Origin: Eurosta solidaginis
Lineage: Eukaryota; Arthropoda; Insecta; Diptera; Tephritidae
Reading direction: 5' to 3'
Assembly (NCBI RefSeq): GCF_040869045.1
Contig: NC_090319.1
Coordinates: 279,469,693-279,533,692 of the forward strand
Length of the DNA stretch: 64,000 bases
Position 1 is the first letter of the stretch. Each line of letters starts with the position of its first letter. The notes below the pieces were generated by a model. It searched no databases, was not told the origin of the DNA, and saw only the letters and a list, made by a program, of their open reading frames with translations. Positions 34,701 through 45,850 of this stretch are shown here, in pieces. A program made the position numbers and the translations under genes.

Positions 34701-35734
34701 CAGCAAGAATAAAAAAATATGAGTTCGTTAAGACAAGATAAGGAAATATTATAGGTTTTAGCTCTTTTGGCAGTATTTCAGTTAACAATAAGAACAAAAA
34801 TGTATGTTTTATGTATGTGTACATAAAACTAGATAATGAAAACTGGGGAAAACAGCAAACTCTCTTTCTATCCATGCTAATGAATAATGTAACTAAAATT
34901 AAGCTCATATGAAAACATTTACTTCGTTTGTCACATACTTACATACGTTAAATACGTAGTTATACAACGCAATTCAAACGTAAGTATGTTTGTACTATAA
35001 ATATTTCAAAAAATGATTAGTCAGTAACTTTCGTTTTAGTTTATGATAATGAGTGTAAATGTATATAATAACGCTCATTAATCAGTATGGGAAATGTAGG
35101 AGACTAACAAGTACGTTTCTTTGTTATTTTCAAATTCTTAAAGAGTCTGATTTCTATATGAAATTGTAGGAAGCGACAAATTCCAACCCATTGACCATAT
35201 ACCCACACGCCTTTCTTGTTCTCTTGAACACTCAAAGCGAGTCTAAGCAATTTAGGCGCGACCAACATTTCATGCACCATCAAAAGTCTTTTATCAAAAA
35301 ATTTTCAGATGCAAAGAAACCTTGGCATAGAAAATGATATTTGGTATGGTGTAGGAGATACTCGTTGCCATTTGAAATTCTGCCTCATACCACTGAGTTA
35401 TCGAATAGCATCAAAAAGCAATTGCTGTAAACTAACACAACAACAACAACTGGCCAAGTGTCTATGAAATGACCGCTCACACCAAAAATCTCTCATGCGA
35501 ACGTCATATACTGGTGGCAAGCATATTAGAAACACATTTTTAAAAATAGTCACATTTTCTTCTTTTTTTTTTAATGATGTGACAAAATTTAACATAAAAT
35601 ACACCCAAAATATTACCTCAAACCTGCTTAAAAATTTACATAAAAATGCGCAGTGAATTCGGCCACAAATTCACATTTCAAAATTTTATCTAGAAAATCA
35701 CAAGCAAATATAATAGAATTCGACAACCATATTT
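34701..35734. other. Intronic AT-rich stretch, nothing recognised
   Basis: No gene, repeat boundary or RNA recognised. Confidence 0.5.
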
Positions 35735-36848
35735 ATTTATTTATTTACTATATTAAAGTCAACACATACACAAAGTGGTCGACTACTGGATACAAGATAC
35801 AGTACAAATAATAAGAAAAAAAACCATAAGTGTAAAAACAAAATTTAAAATAAAAACAAAAGTTATAAACAATAAAATTAAATAAGTCAAATTTTAATTT
35901 TAATCAATATCTAACTCAAAATTAATATTGAAATAAAAATTGACGTAAGAGTATTTCCTTACGGATAGCAGCAACGGAATAATCAAAACTAATACAGTTG
36001 TACAGTTCATTACAGCGCGAGCACCAACTGCGAAGAGGGCTAAATTTGGCAAAATTTCGCCGAAGAATGGGTAAATGAAAGAGAACATAGTGTCTCGAAG
36101 CTCTCGCAGGAACAGAAAAATTTAGTCTGCTCACAAGGTCAGTGGAGTTTATCTCTCCGATAATCAGTTTATGAAGGAACATTACCCCGAGTAATGTTCT
36201 TCTATTCTCCAAAGTTGGTAAACTAATGAGAAGAAGTATATTTCTATATGGCGGGAGATAAGAATTTGATTCCCAGTTAAGACCACGTAATGCGAAAATT
36301 ATAAACTGCTTCTGTACCGATTCAATTCGATCTATATGATTTTTATATCCTTGAGACCATATACAGGAACAATACTTTAGTATTGGGCGTACCAATGATG
36401 TGTAAAGGGTCTTGGTTAGATAAGGATCGTCAAATTTTTTAGCCCATCTTTTAATAAATCCAAGTACACCCGATACTTTGTTTACGATAGATGAAATATG
36501 CATGTTAAAGCTCACCTTCGCATCAAAAAGAACACCTAGGTCACATACTACAGATATACGCTCCAAGGGAGTACCAACTAGCATATAGGACGTTAAAACT
36601 GGGTGAACTCTATGAAATGTTATTAGTTAACATTTGCAACCGTTCAAAACTAGTAGATTTACTGTACACCATAGTAGATCCAAACGAGAGGAGTCTGAAA
36701 GCAAGTATGTACAGCATAGTTTTACATCATCTGCATACATTAGAGCTCGGGAATACGAAATAACCTGAGGTAGGTCATTTATGAAGAGTGTAAAAAGTAA
36801 TGGACCCAAATGGTTGCCCTGAGGCACACCAGAAGTTACTTCTATCAA
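35735..36848 (-). pseudogene. LINE-3 3' half: RT palm/thumb and C-terminus
   Basis: A minus-strand, 5'-truncated LINE beginning in the RT at TSGVPQGNHLGPLLFTLFIN, with YADD at 36737-36726. It continues after a break near 36600 into a 220-codon open frame: GTPLERISVVCDLGVLFDAK, IVNKVSGVLGFIKRWAKKFD, LVRPILKYCSCIWSQGYKNH, then a tail domain ending LLRQFLFQY. The thumb order (CDLGVLFD..VRPILEYCS..W) is typical of CR1/Jockey-type ORF2. The 3' tail is a run of AATA (plus strand tatttatttatttatt at 35739). A related fragment is at 42690-43107. Confidence 0.85.
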
Positions 36849-37013
36849 CTCAAATTAGCATTAAATATTGTGCAATTTAGCACGGTCTCGTTTTTTGATT
36901 GGGCTGGAAAGGTTGGGCTAGCTTAAGGGATCTCATCTCCTTCTCCCTTGCTATTTTCCTTTTTGCCTTAATATTTTGTTATCGATCCAAAAGTAATGAT
37001 AATTAATATTAAA

Positions 37014-39577
37014 ACAAGTAAGGAACGCTAAGTTCGGGTGTAACCGAACATTACATACTCAGTTGAGTGCTGTGGAGACAAAGTAAGGAAAAATCACAAT
37101 GTTGTAAAAAGAACCTAGGGTAACCCTGGAATGTGTTTGTATGACATGTGTATCAAATGGAAGGTATTTAAGAGTATTTTAAGAGGAAGTGGGCCATAGT
37201 TCTATAGATGGACGCCATTAGGGATATCGCCATAAAGGTGGACCAGGCCTGACTCTAGAATTTGTTTGTACGATATGGGTATCAAATGGAATGTGTTAAT
37301 GATAATTTTAAAAGGGAGTGGGCCTAAGTTCTATAGGTGGACGCCTTTTCGAGATATCGCCATAAAGGTGGACCAGGGGTGACTCTAGAATTTGTTTGTA
37401 CGATATGAGTATCAAATGAAAGGTGTTAATGCGTATTTTAAGAAGGCGTGGGCTTTAGTGCTATATGTGGACGCCTTTTCGAGATATCGCCATAAAGGTG
37501 AACCAGGGGTGACTCTAGAATTTGTTTGTACTATATGGGTATCAAATGAAAGGTGTTAATGAGTATTTTAAAAGGGAGTGGGCCTTAGTTCTATAGGTGG
37601 ACGCCTTTTCGGAATATCGTTATAAAAGTGGACCAGGGTTGACTCTAGAATGCGTTTGTACAATATGGGTATTAAACGAAAGGTGTTAATAAGTGTTTTA
37701 AAATGGAGTGGGCCTTAGTTCTATGGGTGGACGCCTTTTCGGGATATCGCCATAAACGTGGACCAGGAGTGACTCTAGAATGCGTTTGTACAATATGGCT
37801 ATCAAATTAAAGGTGTTAATGAGTATTTTAGAAGGGCGTGGGCCTTAGTTCTATAGGTGGACGCCTTTTCGAGATATCGCCATAAAGGTGGACCAGGGGT
37901 GACTCTAGAATTTGTTTGTACGATATGGGTATCAAATGAAAGGTGTTAATGAGAATTTTAAAAGGGCGTGGGCCTTAGTTCTATAGGTAAGGTGGGCCAG
38001 GGGTGACTCTAGAATTTTTGTGTACGATATGGGTATCAAATGAAAGGTGTTAATGAATATTTTAAAAAGGAGTGGGCCTTAGTTCTATATGTGGACGCCT
38101 TTTCGAGATATCGCCATAAAGGCGGACCAGGGGTGACTCTCGAATGTGTTTGTACGATACGGGTATCAAATTAAAGGTATTAATGAGGGTTTTAAAAGGG
38201 AGTGGCCCTTAGTTGTATATGTGAAGGCGTTTTCGAGATATCGACCAAAATGTGGACCAGGGTGATCCAGAACATCATCTGTCGGGTACCGATAATTTAT
38301 TTATATATGTAATACCACGAACAGTATTCCTTTCAAGATTCCAAGGGCTTTTGATTTCGCCCTGCAAAACTTTTTCATTTTCTTCTACTTAATATGGTAG
38401 GTGTCACACCCATTTTACCAAGTTTTTTTCTAAAGTTATATTTTGCATCAATTGGCCAATACAATTACCATGTTTCAACCCTTTTTTCGTATTTGGTATA
38501 TAATTATGGCATTTTTTTCATTTTTCGTAATTTTCGATATCGAAAAAGTGGGCGTGGTCATAGTCGGATTTCGGGCATTTTTTACACCAATACAAAGTGA
38601 GTTCAGATAAGTACGTGAACTGAGTTTAGTAAAGATATATCGATTTTTGGTCAAGTTATCGTGCTAACGGCCGAGCGGAAGGACAGACGGTCGACTGTGT
38701 ATAAAAACTGGGCGTGGCTTCAACCGATTTCGCCTTTTTTCACAGAAAACAGTTATCGTCCTAGAATCTAAGCCTCTACCAAATTTCACAGGGATTGGTA
38801 AATTTTTGTTCGACTTTTGGCATTAAAAGTATCCTAGAAAAATTAAATGAAAAAGGGCGGAGCCACGCCCATTTTGAAATTTTCTTTTATTTTTGTATTT
38901 TGTTGCAACATATCATTACTGGAGTTGAATGTTGACATAATTTACTTATATACTGTAAAGATATTAACTTTTCTTTTAAAATTTGAATTTAAAAAAAATT
39001 TTTTTTAGAAAGTGGGCGTGGTCGTTCTCCGATTTTGCTAATTTTTATTAAGCAGACATATAGTAATAAGAGTAACGTTCCTGCCAAATTTCATCATGAT
39101 ATCTTCAACGACTGCCAAATTACAGCTTGCAAAACTTCTAAATTACCTTATTTTAAAAGTGGGCGGTGCCACGCCCATTGTCCAAAATTTTACTAGTTTT
39201 CTATTCTGCGTCATAAGTTCAACTCACCTACCAAGTTTCATCGCTTAATCCGTATTTGGTAATGAATTATCGCACTTTTTCGATTTTTCGAAATTTTCGA
39301 TATCGAAAAAGTGGGCGTGGTTATTGTCCGATATCGTTCATTTTAAATAGCGATCTGAGATGAATGCCCAGGAACCTACATACCAAATTTCATCAAGATA
39401 CCTCAAAATTTACTCACGTTATCGTGTTAACGGACAGACGGACGGACATGGCTCAATCGAATTTTTTGATATATGGAAGTCTATATCTATCTCGATTCCT
39501 TTATACCTGTACAACCAACCGTTATCCAATCAAAGTTAATATACTCTGTGAGCTCTGCTCAACTGAGTATAAAAAAA
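37014..39577 (-). mobile_element. HINE-2b: complete Helentron-like element with minisatellite core
   Basis: Left: acaagtaagg (37014), hairpin ttcgggtgtaaccgaa (37033-37048), subTIR atactcagttgag (37055-37067). Right: exact complement ctcaactgagtat (39558-39570) and end 'gtataaaaaaa'. The core has a 130-bp minisatellite, then blocks with 'aaagtgggcgtggtc' and 'ggcggtgccacgcccat', then the (GGAC)n microsatellite 'cggacagacggacggacatg'. In canonical orientation it starts at 39577 and ends at 37014. No ORF; it would need an autonomous Helentron Rep/helicase in trans. Confidence 0.75.
37121..38275. repeat. 130-bp minisatellite, about nine units
   Basis: The anchor 'gactctagaat' occurs at 37251, 37381, 37511, 37641, 37771 and 37901, exactly 130 bp apart. 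The next is at 38005 (26 bp deleted), then 38135. A diverged first unit starts at 37121. The unit contains 'gtatcaaatgaaaggtgtta', 'gtgggccttagttctatagg' and 'gacgccttttcgagatatcg'. Divergence is low in the centre and higher at both ends, typical of unequal exchange. Confidence 0.92.
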
Positions 39578-41316
39578 TGTGTCGCGCCACAACCATTTTA
39601 AGTTTATCAGTTTAAAAATTATTTCTGTCGAGTTTACTTTGTTTTGTAGCAGAGAAAAAAGTGATTGCCACATAAGCAGATAACCTAATAAGCACGCCAA
39701 CGTAAATATCACAAATTAATACAATATTAATAATGATTTAAATTTATACATACCCGTTGCTTAACAAGTATCTGTTTTTAGAATTTAGGACTCCCTTAGC
39801 AAAAAAAATATTGATTTTGGCCCTCAAAGAGATCCCATCTCGTCACTATCGTTGTCAAATTTCTGGCCTCGAGTGGTTGCTTAAGCCATGAAAAGAAAAT
39901 TAAGTCACTGAGTGCTAGATAGGAGTGGTGTTCCCCCAGTCCAAAACTCACTTCTCAGCAGCATGGCAACTGCATCTTTGTGAGTTGGCACGTTGCATTG
40001 GTGACCCCAAAATCCAGCATGTGACTCCCTTCTTCAAATAGTCTACTATAACTATTCCGTCAGTGTTCCAAAACAAACGAGCGAGGAATAACTTTCACAA
40101 AGCAATCAAAAATAAAATATCCAAATAATTATATATGTATAATAATCACGCTCATTTTTCCAAACTTGCAAATTTTTGGTTTATAATTTTAACTAAAAAT
40201 CTTTGATCTATAAAACTTTGCGGAGATAACATTAGCCTCGATAAGTGGGGGCGCTTTGCCCCACCCGACTTCAATAGTTGAAAATGTAAATTCCTAATAT
40301 GTCGACCATCAGTGTAAAATTCAAATATTACTTTTCAGCACAACCTAATACATTACACTCGCTTTACCATTCCCGGGCCACACTAAACAAAGTTTCGCCG
40401 ATTTCAATGCGGTTACATTGCAACTGCCGGTGTTGGAGTCGCTGGCTTTGCAGTTGGCGTTGTTACTGATGCGATTACAACTGTCGGTTGCAGTAGCAAC
40501 ATTCGCTGCCCATATGCAGTTACTGTATTTATAGACATTTGAATTTCTTCAGCTGCAACCCCAAAACCCACCCACTCGAACAATAATGGGTATAATGGAG
40601 TTTCACGGCAAAATTGTTGGGCAAGTTGATGAGTGGGTGGTGATAAATGCAATGCTTGAAAACTATACGAATTCAGTTATTATTTGTAGATGAGTATTGG
40701 GTGGCTTGGGGGATTTGTTGGCTGGTTGGTTAGTTTATTCGCATGAAATTTTAAATGGGTGTAGACAAAAGCTATCGATACGCTAGCTTTTATGGTCGTA
40801 CTTATGCCCTGCATGTGCTTCGCCCCTGAATATGTAGTTGTTGCAATTGTAGTTGTTGCTGTGCAAAAATTAATTCAATTTTTTATGTCAAGGATAGCAG
40901 ATATTTAATTAAATTTAATATTAACAACATTTTAAGTAAAAATTATAACATTTATTTAATTAACTTGAAAATTTTATATTTATCCTATTAGTACTTCTTT
41001 CAGGGACTCATTGAGAGAATTTAATTCGTAATTAATAACCAACCAGTTGTCTTATACGGCGTTTGACATTTTTACGGATAATATGGGAATCCAGATATTC
41101 GGGTTAGGGATGTTGCGAATTTCGCATTCGCAAGCGCCGTACTGCCGCATTGTAAAGGCAAATGAAAAGGAAAATGGAAACGAGAAAGGGAAATGGAAAG
41201 GGTCATAATCAGGGTTTCCATCGTAATGTGTACATAATTTAAATTGTAATTGACCACGAATATGCACAGTGAATTTGATAAACAGGGCTAAATAAAATAA
41301 TTTAAAAAAAAAATTA
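39578..41316. other. Intronic stretch without recognised elements
   Basis: No gene recognised. The minus frame at 40413-40652 is Thr/Ala/Pro-rich through simple repeats and is not convincing. This is one of the few long stretches of the 22-kb intron without obvious transposon sequence. Confidence 0.5.
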
Positions 41317-41427
41317 AGTTAAACGGTTTTATTGAAAACAATACTTACATTAAGTAATAATAATACTAAAAGCTGGAAAATAATTAGGTAAGTCCTAGGT
41401 ACTAGTCATCACACTCCCCATCAATCT

Positions 41428-41565
41428 AGGGTGTTGATGAGACAATTAAATAAAAGCGTTGGGCGCGTGAAATTTCTATTGATACTCATAAGTAAGACCA
41501 ACTGAACCTTAATCAGGTTATACCACGCCTCACATTTTTAGAAATTTCACGCGTTTAACTTAAAT
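41428..41565. repeat. Foldback centre of repeat Y copy 1
   Basis: 'gagacaattaaataaaagcg' and 'gcgtgaaatttct' pair with 'agaaatttcacgcg'. The middle (ctcataagtaagaccaactg .. acgcctcacatttt) is the reverse complement of the middle in copy 2. Confidence 0.7.
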
Positions 41566-41906
41566 TTTTTTTTTATTATTATTTTTTTTTTTCAAGTTTT
41601 TAGCCTTTATTTAATTGCCTATTATTTCTCATTCTATTTAGTTCATTTAGTGACTCATTATTACAAGGACTGTTTCCTGACAATTTGTTACAATCTAAGT
41701 CCTCAATACGTAATCCTTCCAAAGACTTTACTCGACTCTGCGCCACGTATGCTTGTCCCTCCTCGAACTCCAAAGTATTTTGATGTCACTTCTACAGGAC
41801 TGTATGTAATACTTGTTCCAAATATGAGCCAAATCGGACCACAGATACGAGTATTTTTAATATCTCGATCCTTGCCGCACCTAGCGGGATTTTTTTTTCA
41901 TAGTGA

Positions 41907-42650
41907 TTTTTATACCCAGCGTGCTTTGATTGGAATCAAAATCATCAGTGTTGAAAAAAAAAATTTGATTGAGCCATGTCCGTCCGTCTGTCCGTTAACA
42001 CGATAACTTGAGTAAATATTGAGATATCTTCACCAAATTTGGTACACGAGCTTATTTGGACCCAAAATAGATTGGTATTGAAAAAGAGCGAAATAGGTTG
42101 ATAACCACGCCCACTTTTTATATATAAAACATTTTGGAAAACATAAGAAACCTGATTATTTAGTAAATAATACACCTAGAATGTTGAAATTTGACCTGTG
42201 GACTGATATTGACTCTTGATAAAAATTTGAAAAAAAAATTTAAAATGGCCGTCGCACCGACCACTTGTGATAAAATCAATTTTACAAATATTATTAATCA
42301 AAAATCGGTAAACTTATCGTAACAAACTTCGGCAGAGAGGTTGCCCTTACTATAAGGAATGCTTTGAAGAAAAATTAACGAAATCGGTTAAGGCAACTTA
42401 GATACAAAACAAATTTAAAAGGGTCGTATACTAGAACAATTAGCTATAACTTAGCAAAAAGTAGTTTTGAATCAATGATATTTTACTTATCAAGTTTTAT
42501 TGTAAGAGGAAATGGGGAGACATTTTTTTAAACGGGCGGTGCCACGTGTTATGTAGAAAAGTAATTTATCTGAAATGAAATGTACAATTGAAGCTCACGC
42601 TGAGTATATAATATTCGGTTACACCCGAACTTACGACACCTTTACTTGTT
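41907..42650 (+). mobile_element. HINE-2c: short, complete Helentron-like element
   Basis: Start tttttatacccagcgtgc at 41907; subTIR partner cacgctgagtata at 42596-42608; hairpin ttcggttacacccgaa at 42614-42629; end 'tttacttgtt' at 42650. At about 740 bp it shows the basic design without a large minisatellite: (GTCC/GTCT)n microsatellite near 41975, 'ccacgcccac' block, 'gggcggtgccac' block. It is inserted in a minisatellite unit of repeat Y. Confidence 0.75.
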
Positions 42651-42689
42651 ATTTCTGTATGTTATATGTGTGAGCCAAATCGGACCACT

Positions 42690-43054
42690 TAAATCTTTAG
42701 TGAGTAGAAGATCAATGCTTTCATTGACATTTTTATATGATGTCATCAATGGGACGGTTGACTCGCCCTATCTTTTAGAACGTATACGGTTCAATGTACC
42801 ATCGCGAACCCTTCGATGTCACGATTTTTTCTGGTTAGATAGATTTAGAACGACTTATGCTTCCAACTCTCCAATTGCTAGGGCAATGAGGGAGTTTAAT
42901 TTGCTGTATTCTATAGATATTGATTTTGCATTAAATAAATTTAGGTTTAAACTGCTATTGAATGAAATTATTTGAATATTTTATATTTATTAGTTAAGAT
43001 ATATTAGTAAATAGTCTGTAAGGAGGTTCTGATTGTCCTAGACTATAATATGAA

Positions 43055-43105
<51 letters not shown>

Positions 43106-43107
43106 AT
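42690..43107 (+). pseudogene. LINE-3 3' fragment with (AAAT)n tail
   Basis: The plus-strand frame to 42975 reads SRRSMLSLTFLYDVINGTVD ... RIRFNVPSRTLRCHDFFWLD, matching the C-terminal domain of LINE-3 at 35922-36584 (NRRTLLGVMFLHKLIIGEIN ... LNFSVPARASRHYVLF). It ends with a run of 'aataaataaata' (43052-43107). It interrupts a repeat Y minisatellite unit at 'ggaccac/aaatacg'. Confidence 0.8.
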
Positions 43108-43480
43108 ACGATTTTTTAACATCTCGATCCTTGCGCCACCTGGCGGCGTTTTTTTTCATAGGTCGCTCTCTATTCATGTATGTTTTATGTGTTCCAAATA
43201 TGAGCCTAAATAAGATTTTTTTTAATATCTCGATATCTGCGCCACCTAGCGGCAATTTTTTTCATAGGCCGCTCTCTATTCATGTATGTATTATGTGTTC
43301 CAAATATGAGCCAAATCGGGCCACAAATAAGATTTTTTGAATATCTCGATCCTTGCGTCACCTAGCGGCGATTTCTTTCTTATGTCGCTTTCTATTCCTG
43401 TATGTATTATGTGTTCCAAATATGAGCCAAATCGGACCGCAAATACGATTTCGATCCATGCGCCACCTATCGTTGGTTCT
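43108..43480. repeat. Repeat Y minisatellite, three to four units of 106-116 bp
   Basis: 'tctcgat' recurs at 43122, 43228 and 43344, each followed by 'gcgccacctagcggc', 'cgctctctattcatgtatgt' and 'gttccaaatatgagcc'. A shorter set is present at 28620-28760. Confidence 0.85.
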
Positions 43481-43597
43481 GAACTATATTCCAAGTTTGA
43501 AGCTTGTAGCTTATCGGGAGTTTACTTAATTTTTATTACAAAATTCGTGCCGATCGGCAGGCCTGTCCAGTCAAGCTAAATAAAACCGTTTAAAAAA

Positions 43598-44227
43598 GGG
43601 AAAAAATACTTAGGCGGAACTTCCTTCAAACATAGTGAACTTCAAGTGAACTCCATCACCTGAAGTCTAAATAAAAAATCCTTGTGAGTTTTTCCACTTC
43701 TCCCTTTCCTCTTATTCTGAACAATGTTCAAAAAGGGAAACCCGGCTTGGCCGCCAGAAAATTGCGGAAGCATGTAACTCCGGCCGATTTGCGTTATCGC
43801 GAGTCTTCTTCTTATGGTCCTCTGTTGATGGTGTTGTTGCACCAATTCATTACTCATATCAGTCAATACAATATGAAATGCAAGACTGTGCATTGTTTAT
43901 ATTATATTTCTAAATTTTAAACAAATTCGCTATAATAATTGAACTTTAAAATATCTAAACAAAAAAGGAAATGCGCAACAAAATTTCAATTGGCAAAACA
44001 GCTACATTGAAAATTTGAAATTCCTATTCCCCAATTTAGTTTTAACTTACTTAGGCGATATGGTCGACTACAGTTTCCCGTATAGTACTATCCAGTGAAA
44101 GTTAGTAGAACCTCTCTGCTTAGATTAATGAGTTTGGCTGATACTCTTGTTTGTGAGAGTAAAAACAACTTAGCCTGTCTTGTCTTGGGCATTAAATCCA
44201 GGGTGGTTTAAACTGCTTTGTTTCCAA
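43598..44227. other. Intronic stretch, nothing recognised
   Basis: No gene or repeat boundary recognised. Confidence 0.45.
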
Positions 44228-44297
44228 GTTAGGTTAGGTTAAGAGGGCGTGCCTCGGTACGTGCAGGGTGGCGGCACATTCTGTTAACCCCATTACT

Positions 44298-44430
44298 TTC
44301 TTGGCAGTTTGGGAAGGCGGACGTCTCACTTCTTCTTGGGTTCATCAGGGTTCCTTAACGAACCACTTGCTTTCCCTGATGAACCCAAGAAGAAGCGAAA
44401 CGTCCGCCTTCCCAAACTCTGCCAAGCTGT
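44298..44430. repeat. Snap-back inverted repeat in the LINE-5 3' region
   Basis: 'gtttgggaaggcggacgtct' then 'cttcttcttgggttcatcag' pair with 'ctgatgaacccaagaagaag' then 'acgtccgccttcccaaac'. Arms are about 50 nt with few mismatches around a loop of about 25 nt. The arm encodes the LINE C-terminal 'LGRVWEGGRFASSWVHQG' on the minus strand, so the other arm is an inverted copy of coding sequence. Confidence 0.85.
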
Positions 44431-44502
44431 CGAAGAACCGTGAGCCCAGAAATCTGAGCGTTCTTCTTTTTAGCACCGGACATCGGTAGAGAAAGTGGTA
44501 GA

Positions 44503-44540
44503 ACTGTTGTTGTTGTTCGCCCCATCCAACAGGTGCGACT
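44503..44540 (-). mobile_element. Ultra-short 2A-LINE 3' tail insertion
   Basis: Plus strand 'tgttgttgttgttcgcccca' then 'tccaacaggtgcgac' is the complement of the last ~35 bases of the LINE-1 3' end (..cacctgttggatggggcgaa + CAA tail). It is probably a severely 5'-truncated copy. Confidence 0.5.
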
Positions 44541-45008
44541 CCTCTTCCTCCTCATCCTAATAGCTTCTGCAGAGGGAGCTTGTTGGTATTCGCCATCGTC
44601 AGAGCATTGGTGCGATAGTACAATGGCCTGTGATGACACCCGTAAGTACCCTCACCGCGGATTTGTTCAGTTTGAGAAGGAAGCTGGTGCTTTTCCTATC
44701 CAAACATGGCCATAAGGACCTTGAGACTTCGCAGTCAACCCTTTTGGTCGATTCTCCCTAGGAGATAACTCAGCGGTGGTCGGACGGAGCTGTTTACTTC
44801 ACTTTTGTCCAAATCAGAACCTTTCCTAGCCATCTCAACTGCGAGTTCCTTCCCTTTAATACCGCTGTCCCCAGGGACCCAGCAAAGAGAAACATTGAGA
44901 TGACTTATAGAAGCGAGCGAGGCTCTACACCTCCGCACGATATCCAATTTTATCATGTTGGACTCTAACGCCTTTAAGGCGGCTTGGTTACCAACAAAGA
45001 TAGTTACG

Positions 45009-45362
45009 TCGGTGTCGGCCCCATAGCGGGTTAGGGGATTAGATTATACCTGCGGTAGGTATGCCTGTCATAAGAGGCGCCTAAAATACCAAATAGATTC
45101 AAGGGGTTGTGTAGCGCAACCCTTTTAGGTTGCCAGAGCAAAATATAGCTTCTCCAAACCCAATTGTCAACGTGGCGAATCCTGTTACATTAAGTGCCGA
45201 GTCTCTGGCGACCCCGAACTACTCATGGATCTAGGGGGTGGGAGGGCGGTATGGCCTAGGAGGTTGCATGTGGTCATAACAATTGGTTCCCGAGATGGTC
45301 GGGTTTGGTACCGGAACGTACCGGATCTGCATCCGGCGAACGACCATCAACATCGGTGTCGG
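45009..45362 (+). mobile_element. SINE-A copy, 3'-shortened, with 10-bp TSD
   Basis: Duplication tcggtgtcgg at 45009-45018 and 45353-45362. SINE blocks run from ccccatagcgggttaggg to 'cgaccatcaacatc' and stop before the usual ccccaaagcc/CAA end. It is inserted in the RNase H coding region of LINE-5. Confidence 0.75.
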
Positions 45363-45374
45363 AGACCATACTAC

Positions 45375-45473
45375 ATTGTTGTTGTTGTAGCGATAAGGTT
45401 GCTCCCCGAAGGCTTTGGAGAGTGTTATCGATGTGATAGATAGATAGAGATTTTCCGGATCCGGTACGCTCCA
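45375..45473 (-). mobile_element. SINE-A fragment
   Basis: Minus orientation: (GTT)n at 45375, then 'gtagcgataaggttgctccc' and 'gtgttatcgatgtgatagat'. Only the last ~90 bases of the SINE are present, with a gatagata expansion. Confidence 0.8.
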
Positions 45474-45850
45474 GTTGTTGTTGTTGTTGGTGTTGCGATA
45501 AGGTTGCTCCCCGAAGGCTTTGGGGAGTGTTATCGATGTGATGGTCCTTTGTCGGATACAAAACCGGTACGCTCCGGTACCATAGCACCATTAAGGTGCT
45601 AGCCCGACCATCTCGGGAACGATTTATGTGGCCACATTAAACCTTCAGGTCATTCCCTCCCTCCCTACCCCCAAGTTACATGAGGAGCTTGGGGTCGCCA
45701 GAGCCTCGTCTGTTAGTGAAAGGGGATTCGCCGCTCGTAGGTGAGGTTGACAATTGGGTTTTAAGAAGCTATATATTGAGCTGCCAACCTCAAAAGGTAT
45801 TTTAGTCGCCTCTTACAACAGGCATACCTACCCCGAAAATATTCTAACCC
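45474..45850 (-). mobile_element. SINE-A copy, nearly full length
   Basis: Minus orientation from the (GTT)n/'ggtgttgcgataagg' tail at 45474 to 'ggcatacctaccccgaaaat' near 45850. A deletion is visible at 'ctgccaacctcaaaaggtat', where the 'agattcaaggggctgtg' block is lost. Confidence 0.85.

Larger units (their letters stand above)
41317..43597 (+). repeat. Repeat Y copy 1, interrupted by HINE-2c and LINE-3 fragment
   Basis: It starts taaacggttttattgaaaac and ends aataaaaccgttta. It shares with copy 2 the left arm, the foldback centre, the 'tcattattacaaggactg' block, the minisatellite and the end block 'gtttgaagcttgtagcttat' followed by a hairpin (gccgatcggc, near 43550). The second foldback arm seen in copy 2 is missing, replaced by a T-rich tract near 41565. 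Confidence 0.6.

Noticed and set aside
40413..40652. 79-codon minus frame with a Thr/Pro/Ala-rich end
   Set aside because: No start context, no family pattern, and composition explained by GTT/GGC simple repeats.
42003..42175. Minus-strand 76-codon frame with LTDRRTDMAQSNF
   Set aside because: The peptide comes from the GGAC/GACA microsatellite and 'acatggctcaatc' block of HINE-2 and recurs at 39364 and 54970; it is repeat DNA.
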